Below are positions 32,510 through 43,300 of a stretch of DNA of 64,000 nucleotides, one piece after another (positions within the stretch are counted from its first letter, which is position 1; each line of letters begins with the position of its first letter). Below the pieces are notes generated by a model, which saw only the letters and a list, made by a program, of their open reading frames with translations, ran no database searches and was not told the DNA's origin. Source of the DNA: Saussurea involucrata (Eukaryota > Streptophyta > Magnoliopsida > Asterales > Asteraceae); assembly GCA_033807775.1 (NCBI GenBank), contig CM066321.1, positions 46,884,055-46,948,054 of the forward strand. Reading direction: 5' to 3'. Both the position numbers and the translations under genes were made by a program.

Positions 32510-33048
32510 AGCAGCACCTGTAAGAGTTGCGCCAAAGATTTTGCACATGCACACCTCTTGATATTGATGTGGGATCGACGCTGCCCACATCAACTGTTTA
32601 TATTGGGCATTGTGCTCCGTTGGATCGATTATCCCTGAATACTTGGGTGTAAAAGCAGGAATGTTGTACTTCTTCAGAACGTCAACATTGGCTGTCGTGT
32701 CGACGAAAGGCGACGCTTGGAATCCTATGAGGGGTTTGATGTCAATGGGGACGGCGGCACCGGGTAACTTTGAAAGTAGCGACATCATCTTTTCGTTCTG
32801 ATCCTCTAATAACCTAAGTCGTTGAGCGACGGAGTCGTTAGGATTGGGGATTTCACCGGTCGGGGGAATGACTCCTGAGTTTTGAGTTGTCATGCCGACT
32901 GTCGGGTGGGAGCCATTTCCGTGTGACGAACCGTTGGCTTCTCCGTTAAAGGGGAAGTTCATTGGGATCTGATGTTGTATGGCTCCATTATACATTGGCG
33001 GAGGCCTCAGATGATGCGGAGGAAATTGTTCAAAGGGAGGAATGTTTA
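32510..33048 (-). pseudogene. gag: Gy-0 gag middle fragment
   Basis: On the - strand it reads in gag order: HLRPPPMYNGAI, NGEANGSSHGNGSHP, LLEDQNEKMMSLLSKLPG, YNIPAFTPKYSGIIDP, YKQLMWAASIPHQYQEVC. The N-terminal remainder lies at 56456-56682 beyond Gy-3 and the C-terminal continuation lies at 18448-18614 beyond Gy-1. It has a long open stretch here. Confidence 0.85.
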
Positions 33049-33756
33049 TGTTAATGCCAAAAATCGTCCAGAAGGATAACTTAAGGTTGATTGTGGAACT
33101 TAACAACTAAAGATACAAATCGTTCGACAAAGCAATGCGTTAAAGACTAAAATGTAAATGAGACGAAGGGATTTGGTGACGCGGGAAAAACCTCAACGGG
33201 GAAAAAACCCGCGGACGACTAGGAGGGCCGTCGATGCACTATGGTCGCCAAACAGGGGCGATGTCCTTATGTTTCAGGTGTCGAGAGTACAATGATTACA
33301 ATACAAGTGAAAGAAAGACTTGAAATGTAAAGTAATAAGTGTATCGTGCGTAAAAACTAATGCGTCGTGTGTAAAAGTAAAGCGTCGTGCGTAGGAATCG
33401 TGCGTCGAGAACGATCTTTCGAGAGAGATTTCTTTGCTTCGAGTGCTTTTGCTGCGTGTTTGTTCTTGAGAATTCAGATGTCCGCAAATGAGGCTGAAGT
33501 CTTTGTATTTATAGTCTTCGTAGCTTTGAATGACCCTCATGAACGTAACAGTCGCAACAGCCGATGTGGTTAATGCTCGTAATGGCCTTGTCGGTTATGT
33601 CCGTTAGCCATTAATGATGTTGACCCTGCATTAAACATGAAGATCATAACAGTTGTTATACGTTAGTCGGTCGAGGTCATAAGGCTTCTTACGACGGTCG
33701 AGTGTCGTGAGTAACAAACTGGTCGTGGTCGAGACTGGTGAAATTTTACCCAAACA
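33049..33756 (-). repeat. Gy-3 3' LTR
   Basis: 708 bp, TGTTAATGCC to ACCCAAACA. It is followed by TTTTGCCCCCAAAATTT, the complement of the PPT. It matches 55747-56455 with few differences. Confidence 0.92.
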
Positions 33757-34329
33757 TTTTGCCCCCAAAATTTAAAAATATAGTGGCAAATTCAAATTTC
33801 AAATTTTTAAATTTTTGTCAGTCGGACGTCTAGGGTCATGACACGTGTCGAAAGTCGTTGGCTAGGCAACTGAATCGGTTTGATTCCAACTAAGGGGGAA
33901 GTCGAAAAGGGGATAAGATCGTGACGTCACGCTGACGTGCGATCATGCCTAACAGCTGTAAATGCCAGGTGTCGACGATCCGTTCGTGCATTCGAGGAGA
34001 CATGGACACGTGTCAATCATCGAATGACTCGATCTGACACGATCGATTATATAAATAGAGAACTTTCGAGTATCTTTTACATTTTATGATTTTCTGAGAG
34101 TTTAGAGAGTGAGATTCCTTCTCGATTCCTTGCCATTCTTCAGCGAATCCTTTCCAAAATCGTGCAAAAATCTTAAGTCGATTTTTAGGGTTCTCGAGGA
34201 TTAGAGCGCCTATATAAGGTACGACTTCTTAGTCTTTGTTTGGGTCGTAAGTCTGTCGCTAGAAAACATAAGAAAAACTGGGATATTTGGGGTTTTTCAG
34301 GCTGACAAATCTGGTTAACGAGGTTAGCA
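33757..34329 (+). promoter_or_regulatory. Promoter and 5'UTR (with intron) of the Gy-3 antisense gene
   Basis: On the + strand there are a G-box (GACACGTGTC, CACGTG at 34007-34012) and a strong TATA box (TATATAAATAGAG, 34048-34057), then a 5'UTR. A likely intron spans 34219-34300 (donor ATATAAG|GTACGA, acceptor GGTTTTTCAG). The coding ATG is at 34330 (AGCAATGTCC). Equivalent but decayed sequence precedes the antisense genes of Gy-1 and Gy-2. Confidence 0.6.
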
Positions 34330-37300
34330 ATGTCCACCGAACCTGAGAGTTCTATTAGAGATCAAGAGGATCTTGACAACCTTAGGATTCTAGAAAAAAT
34401 CCTTGCGGGGATTACACTGATTAGAGCAGGTCAGACTCGACCTGATATGTGTCCAGAGGGGTTCGTAGTTATATACGAATACCCTTTTAAGATAGGTTTC
34501 GAATGGCCTTATTCGCATTTGGCCAAGGCATTCATGGTCGAATTCGATTTAGCGCCGACCCAATTGATGCCCCAATTTTGGCGAGTCATACAAGTGATCG
34601 AGTGCCTTACCAAAGACTGGGAGTCTCCCATGAATGTGCGCGACCTCCTCTTGGCTTATCAGGTCAAGAGGGATGGATGTCGCCGTTACAACCTGTTTTC
34701 TAGGCATAAAGGCGATCGTACCCTGGTCCTAAAGACTGCGGTAAATGACCGTAAGTGGAAGACCAGGTATGCGTTCGCGCGCGTATCGACGCTCGATTCT
34801 GAAAGCGGCTGGATTAGGACCGGATGGAATATGTCGGGTAAGATTTTATACCTTTTTGTCGTGTTTTACATGCTAGTTCCAACTTGTTTCTAATCTGTCT
34901 TTTATGTGTCGACAGATATTAAGTTTGAGGACGTGAAGCCCTACGCCAATTCTCAAGCAAAGATCGACGCATTCTTGGAATTTAGCGCTGTCGAGCGGTC
35001 GTTTTTCACTCGACACCTTGTAGACGACGACGGCGAAGACTTGGTGTATCTGGGAGAGAATCAAGGGAAGAAACGTGAGGAGGAGGAGGAACAAGAGGAG
35101 ACAGAGGAGGAGTCGAGAGAAGAAGAAGAAGAGATGACTGGTAAGTGTACCTTACTCTTTTCTACTCGACTTCGATTTTTTCACTTATGTCTGTGGTGCA
35201 ACATTTCTCTATTTGTTTTTTCCAGGGGATTCTCAGGTGAAGGTGTCGACTGCGAGTGCCAAAAGGGCAGCTAAAGCTGAACTTGCTCGTAAAAGCAAGG
35301 AAAAGAGGAAGGTGACCTCGACCACTGGGCCGGGGATTTTAAGGAAAATGAGGATGACGATCCCAAGGGAACCTGTTGATCCAAACCCTCAGTGATTTGA
35401 TAATGACCCTCTCTTATATACTTAGTGAAAATTGTAAGTAAACAATATGTATTAGAGTTTCACTATCGCTGATAAGTACTAAGATCTTACAGTACCGCTG
35501 ATAGGAACTCTTGCTCTTTTGATTAAACATTCAGCGAAACTGTTCACCACAATACTCTGAGTCTGTTCAGTACTTATGGTGATCGCTGATAAGTTAGTTG
35601 TTTACTTATGATCCCTGAAGACAAGTTTCACGTTAACATAGGTTCTACGCTGAAGTCGAAGATCAAGCTCAAGAACCAGCGACAAGTCTCCTAATGAACT
35701 GATGCAGATCAGCGAAGACTCAGATTTGTCCACTCAACGTGAAGTATCAAGTACAAGACTTTCGCTATCGCTGAACTCTATCATTCGCTGATAAAGAATG
35801 ATAGATCGCTGAATCAACGAAAAGTTGATCATGAAGTCCTCCGTACAAGGTACTTTTGTCTAAACCACCCTTGCAAGACTCCGTACGATATGACAGAAAA
35901 AGAACCTCCTTATTGTTTGAAATCGTACAACCACTCTGATACTACAATGTTCAACATGCGGCTACTAAGGTTGTCAACAAAGGTCAATGACATGCAACCA
36001 ATCAGCTGCTGCCACGTGTAAAGTATAAACTGCAATGCATTAAATGCATGCAGTATATAAGAAGATGAACTCACTTCTTTTTGAAGTAACTTGCTAACTC
36101 TGGACAAGTTCATCCTTCTTATCCTGAGATAGGTTATTATTAGTAATTTCCTTCTCATTCTTAGTGCAAGAAACTTAGTGTTCCAACTTGTTTAGATTTA
36201 GGTTCATCATTAATCTTGTTTCCGCAACAAGCTGTAAATTGTTAATGATTTATCAATAAACAATTTAGAAAAGTAAAATCTGTGTGTTTGTATTCAACCC
36301 CCCCCCCCCCCCCCCCTTCTACAAACTTGTATAGCCCTTCGGGACCAACAAGTGGTATCAGAGCGGATTTGTTTAATCTCATAAACAAGATCTAATCTAT
36401 ACTAAGATTTCTCTTCCTTGCTATTTCTAAAAATGGCTACCAACACAAACACAAATTATATCGACAATGGTTCTCTTGCAAAACCCCCTAGATTCTCCAG
36501 AGATAATTTTAATCTATGGATAAATAGGATGACTCTCTTCCTAGAAGGTGTAGACCCTACTATGCCTTATTATCTTGAAAATGGCCCATTTATTCCTGTA
36601 AGAATTGATGGCGCAGTACCAGCCGCTGAGAATAGACCTGCTATTCCAGAAAGGCTGGTACCCAAAGAAGTTCATACGTGGACTGACGAAGATAAGAAGA
36701 AAGTGGCTATTGACACAAAAGCCAGATCCATACTATCCATGGCTCTTCCTGACGAAGTCTACCATTCCGTCATGAACCTGAAATCCTCAAAAGCCATGTG
36801 GGACACAATATGTGTTCAGTATGAAGGTACTGCTGAAGTCCAGGACTCTCGAAAGATCAACCTGGTAAGACAGTATGAAAGTTTCATTTGTGGTAAGAAT
36901 GAGACTCTCTCTGAAGTTCACCAACGTTTTAATTTCTTAATAATAGATCTAAAAACTGTTGGTAAGGAATATTCTAACTTTGAAGTGCTGACAAAGTTTC
37001 TAGAATGTTTACCTGAAAGCTGGGACAGTTATTCTATGTGTCTCAAGCTGTCAAAGGATCTAAGATCAATGACCCTTGCTACCTTATATGGCACGATGCT
37101 GAATCATGAGCAATCAAGCCATCTTAAGAAGAATCTTGTAAAAGATTCCAAAAGCACCCCTGTTGCTTTAATCTCAGAGGAACCCTCTACTCAGCGACCC
37201 TCGGTCACTATCACTGAGTTAGAGAGTAACTCTGAAAGGTCATCAGATTCTGACTCTTTAGATGATGATGAATCTTTGGCTCTCCTAACTAAAAAGTTCA

Positions 37301-40300
37301 GGAGATTCGCCAAAAAGAAAATGTTCAGAAAGAACAAACCCCTTTCTATAACTGATAAGCCAAGATCATCAGCTCCTATTGATAAGGCTACTGCTACTTG
37401 TTTTAACTGCGAAAAGATTGGGCATTTTGCTAACGAGTGCAGGTCTAAGAAAGTTTCAAGAAACTCAGTGTTTCCCAAGAAATCCTTTATTCCCAGGAAT
37501 AAAGATGATAAATATGCTAAGCTGAAAGAAAAGTATACAAAGCTGAAAAGCTTTAAGAAGAAAGGCAAAGGCCTAATGGCTTACGATTGGGCTGCCTCTG
37601 AAGAAGAAGAATCATCATCTGATTCTGAGGATGATGAAGTCAATCTCTGTCTTATGGCAAAGATTGAAGATGAGGAAGAAAGTTCAGACATTCCCTCTAC
37701 TTCAACCTCTGCAATTCAGGTATCACCTTCCTTCTTTACAAATATTGCAAATATTGATGAAGCTGATAGTCTCCGTAAAATCGATCTCTTGACTAGAAGC
37801 TTATATGAAGCCATGAATGGCAAAACTATAGTTGAAAATCAAAACCTTGATCTCGCTGAAAAGCTTAAAAACTGTCACCTTCAAATAGAAAAGCTTTCTA
37901 AAATTGAAGAAGATTTTAAAGATCAAGTGCATTTAAATCAGCTAGTCAAAATCGAACGAGCAGAAGCTATAGCTGCATTGAAAGCTGAAAAAGCTACTGT
38001 TGAAGGATGGTGTAATTCTTCAACAAAGATCACTGAGATAACTAAGTCTCAGATTCCCCTGAGTGATAAACGTGGTCTAGGTTACAAATATGAAACTCAA
38101 GAACCAACCACTGATCGTTCCATGCTCTTATTTGGAACTTTCGTATCCTCAGTCGCTGATACTTCATCCTCTCAGTGTTCCTCGTCCAGACCACCTATCC
38201 CTGAGAAAATTTCTACCTCTTCAAAAGGTAAAGAGAAAATGGTTTATCCAAAACCTACCTCTGTCTTTAAAGATAAAGGTAAAGGAATTGCTTTTAACCA
38301 AAATCTTCAGAAGGGTACTTTAGTACCAAAGCTGAATGCTTCTAAAACTTTAGTGATTTATTCCTCTGGATCAAGGAATCAGATCTCTGGATCTACTCAG
38401 CGTGGGTCTATTCAGCGATCTATTCCTAGACTCAGAGTGGATGTCCTTGGTAAGAAATCTGAAGAACTAAACGTTCCTCCCATTTCAAAAGCCAAAAGCT
38501 TATTTGGTGCTGGTCCTTCTAATTCTAAATCAAAAGCTCAGCATTCAAATAGTCCTAGAACTACTTTTAGTTATAGGAAATGTTATCAGTGTGGACTCAC
38601 TGATCATATTGCTAGTAAGTGCCCCACAGCCACCAAAGCTGAAAAGATAGCTAAGGTGAAGATTGCCCCCAAGGCAAAGAAGACCACTGAGGTTAAGAAA
38701 TTAACCAAAGTGAAGACTGACAAAGCTGAATCTTCAAATGCTGCGAAGATTGCTGAACCTTCCATTCCAACTACTTCCACTAACAAACGTGTACACATGG
38801 TTAATTGGATACCCAAGAAAAACTAATCTTCCTTTGTGATGCAGGTTAAGAAGGGTATCTGGTATCTCGATAGCGGATGCTCTAGACACATGACTGGAAA
38901 GAAAAGCCTGCTCGCTGAATACAAGGAAGAGAAGGGTCCCTCCGTGACTTTTGGTGGAAATGGAAAAGGACATACCCGAGGGTTTGGTGTACTCTCTAAT
39001 GGTACAACCACCTTCAGAAGAGTCGCATATGTTGAAGGGCTGAAGCATAATCTTTTAAGCATCAGTCAGCTTTGCGACAAGGATAACAAAGTAATCTTTA
39101 CCAAGGAATCCTGCTTTGTCACTGACAAAAAGGAGAAGATAGCTCTCAGCGGTTATCGTTTGGAAAATGTTTATGTAATAAACATGGACTCAACAACCAC
39201 TGAGAACTCCTGTTTCTTCTCAAAAGCCTCATCTGATGTCAACTGGCTATGGCATAAAAGGCTCTCTCATCTGAATTTCAAGACACCGAACACTCTTTCT
39301 TCAAAAGAGTTAGTTACTGGTCTACCTCAACACTCATACGCCAAAGAGTCTTTATGTTCAACGTGTGAGAAAGGGAAGCAGACCAAAGAAAGCTTTAAGT
39401 CAAAGCAAGTCTCCTCAGTGTCATCTCCTCTACAACTACTCCATGTGGATTTGTTTGGCCCTGTTAACAAACAATCCATCGCTGGAAAGAAATATACACT
39501 GGTCATAGTTGATGAATTCTCTCGTTATACATGGGTTATGTTTCTCCGTTCCAAGAGTGACACCCCTGAAGAACTCATCACCTTTGTTCGGAAGATGGAA
39601 ACCCTGAATAATATGACCGTTCGCTCAATAAGGAGTGATCATGGGACTGAATTCAAAAACAGTTCTCCTGATTCCTTCTTTAAGAGTAAGGGTATTTCTC
39701 ACAACCTTTCTTCAGTGAGAACACCACAACAAAATGGAGTCGCTGAAAGAAGAAATAGAACAATTATTGAAGCTGCACGTTCAATGCTCAGCGATTCTCA
39801 CCTGCCTACTCAGTTTTGGGCAAAAGCTGTCAACACCGCTTGTTTTACGCAAAACAGGTCGCTGATAGTCAAAAGATTCAATAAAACAGCCTATGAACTT
39901 TTTCATGAGAGAAAGCCTTCAATAAGCTTTCTTCACATCTTTGGATGTCAGTGTTTCATACTGAACAACAGAGATGCCCTTGGAAAGTTTGATACTAAGG
40001 CTGATGATGGAATCTTTCTTGGATACTCCCCAGTCTCCAAAGCCTTCAGAGTCTTTAATCGAAGAAGACAAAATGTTGAAGAAACAATTCACGTCACGTT
40101 TGACGAATCTCGTTCAACGAACTCTAAACCGTCCGCTGATACTGAAGAACTGAATCAATGAATGTTTTCTCATCTTGGTGATTCAGAAGATATTCCCACT
40201 CCTCGTGCTCACACAGTTGAAGATGATGGTCCTACTATCATTCCAAATATGCAGAATAGTGAAGCTGAAACATCATGGGTCTCAGTTGTTCCTATAAACA

Positions 40301-43300
40301 CTATACCTGCTTCTGAACCCAATGTCTCAGACATTCCATCTACTTCTCAGCAATCAGTGAATATAATGACAACTGCACCCATTCCTCTCTTGGCTGATAC
40401 TCCAGACGTCGCTGAAGCTTCATCTTCAGCTCCTCCAGTTCAGGTTGAGTCAGCGTCTCACGCTCTGGCTCAGCGATGGACTGTAAATCACCCAATTGAT
40501 CAAATTCTTGGTGATCCAAATGCTGGTGTTCAGACTCGACGAAGTGCAGGTAATATTTGTTTATTTGTTAACTTTATTTCCCTGACTGAACCAAAGAAAG
40601 TAGATGATTCCCTCAAAGATCCAAACTGGGTCAGCGCCATGCAAGAAGAGCTGACTGAATTCGAAAGAAACAAAGTTTGGAAACTTGTTCGAAGACCAAC
40701 TGATAAAACAGTGATAGGCACTAAATGGGTCTATCGAAACAAGTTGGACGAACATGGGACTGTAACCCGCAACAAGGCTCGTCTTATTGCTCAGGGATAC
40801 AGACAAGAGGAAGGCATAGATTATGACGAAACATTTGCTCCAGTAGCAAGACTAGAATCTATTCGTCTATTCTTAGCATACGTTGTACACAAAGACTTCA
40901 AAGTATATCAGATGGATGTTAAGTCAGCGTTTCTAAATGGAAAGCTGAATGAAGAAGTCTATGTGGAACAACCTCCAGGATTCTCAGATCCTAAGCGTCC
41001 AGGTTATGTTTATAAACTGGATAAGGCGCTTTATGGCTTAAAGCAAGCTCCACGCGCATGGTATGACACTCTTTCTACTTATCTCCATATTGAACAATTT
41101 GAGCGAGGTAAAATCGACAAAACTCTATTTTTCAGAAAAGTAAAAGGTCATATCATTCTTGTTCAAATATATGTTGATGATATTATATTTGGCTCTACTA
41201 ACCCTGATCTTTGTACTCGTTTCGCTGATAGAATGAAAGATGAGTATAAAATGAGCATGATGGGTGAACTAACATATTTCCTTTGTCTTCAGATAAAGCA
41301 AAATGAAAAAGGAACTTTCATTAATCAAGGAAAGTATGTTAAAGATATGCTGAAGAAATTCGACTTAACTCAAAGTTTAGCTATGAAAACCCCTATGGCA
41401 CCACCGCTGACACTTGATAAGGATACTAAGGGTATTCTTGTTAATGTCACGCTGTACCGTGGGATGATTGGCTCACTGTTGTATCTTACAGCTAGCCGAC
41501 CCGATATTATGTATGCAACATGTTTGTGTGCATGATATCAAGTTGAACCTAAGATATCTCATATAAAAGCTGTAAAGCGAATTTTTCGATACCTTAAGGG
41601 TACAGCGAATCTAGGTCTTTGGTATCCCAAAAACTCAGGATTCGATCTAATCGCCTATTCAGATAGTGATTTTGCAGGTTGCAAAATGGATAGGAAAAGC
41701 ACCACAGGAGGATGTCAGCTCCTGGGTGGAAAGCTGGTAAGTTGGACAAGTAAAAAGCAAAACTCAGTGTCCACCTCCACAGCTGAAGCTGAGTATGTAG
41801 CCGCTGGAAGCTGTTGTTCTCAGGTCTTGTGGATGAGAAATCAACTACTGAACTATGAACTTCAGCTCTCAAATATTCCAATCTATTGCGACAGCACAAG
41901 TGCCATCGCTATAGAAAAATTCCAGTGCTACACTCAAAGACAAAACACATCGAAATCAGGTATCACTTTATCAGAGATCATGTGATGAATGGTGATATAG
42001 AACTTCACTTTATCCTAACTGACTATCAGTTAGCTGATCTATTCACCAAACCTCTTGATGAGACAAGGTTCAACTTTCTCATCAGCGAGCTTGGAATGCT
42101 GAACTTTGAAGAGTAAAATCTTCAGCGATTCACATTTGATCAGCAATAGAATAAAATCAGCTTGTATAACCCATTCTATCATCCTCTCTCTGAATAAACT
42201 TGATTCGCTGATATCAATGTATGTTTTCTCTCTCTGACAAATCGCATGTAAATGCAAGATTTCAAAATAAATTACATCGCTGAATATCTTTTCCTTATCA
42301 GCGATACTTTGAAATTTCTAAAACCAACACTGATATTTCTATTCAGTGCTTCATATTTTCAAAAGTGTCCCTGAGTTTTCAAAATCTCAGAGACATCCAA
42401 GAATGTGAAAGGACAGTTGTGACGTCATTACAACGGATAAGCCCTGGCACGTTCTTCTTTCTGACACACGTTTGCACGTTTCGTTTACTCGCCAATCAAA
42501 TGCAAACACGTGTGCGTGTCATGATGAAAATCTTTTCCCGCTCAAGATTTTCTCTCTCTATAATCTCTATATAAACTCATTCTGGGTTTATACTTTTCTT
42601 TTACGCGAACTTCTTCTCCAATCTAAGAAAAAGAATTTACTGTTGCATTTGTGCTCTCGAATTTTTCAAGAACTTCATCTTCTTCAACGAACCAAGTTAA
42701 TAATTCTTTTATTTTACTTGTTTCTTCAAACTTGTTAATGCTTTTCTCTTTGTTTTCACAAGATCAAACAAAAGAACCTTTTAAAATAAAATCATTTCTT
42801 TCATGGTTTTATGAAAACAACCTTTCATGGTTGTTCTTCAAGTTTAAAACGCAAAATCTTAAACTTGTTCTTCATACGTTTTTCCAGAATCCCAATCTTT
42901 AAAAGAACCTGGAAAACAAGATTTCTTTTGGGTTTGCATTTCGTTTTTCAAAACAAGAAAAACCCTAATCTTCATTAAGACATTTTGTCTGAATGAAATG
43001 GACAAAATTCGAACCATCTTATTGGAAAATCTTTCCACATTAAGATTATTCTTATTTGTTAATCTTTGGTTGAACTGATAATACAGAAAATGGCATCTTC
43101 TGACATCTCCAAGAACACCATCGTTGAGAATACTGTTGCTGATAATACTGCTGAGGAAGTGGAAATCCTCAAGGCTCCTCAGGTCAAGTTCTCTCTTGAC
43201 AAACTGGATTTGACTAAAGTAAATAACCTCTATGCGCTTCTCGAGTTTCCTCCTCGAAAGCAAGTCACACATCTAGATGATGCTGTGAACTTCCTGAAGA

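Noticed and set aside
36299..36317. Poly-C runs (also near 48411 and 60869) as functional elements
   Set aside because: Length differs between the two Copia-B LTRs and one run causes a frameshift in Gy-4; slippage or sequencing error is the simpler reading.
38824..38826. Copia-B gag TAA as a CAR-YYA readthrough stop
   Set aside because: It is followed by TCT TCC, not by the leaky context; a splice-based alternative is listed instead.
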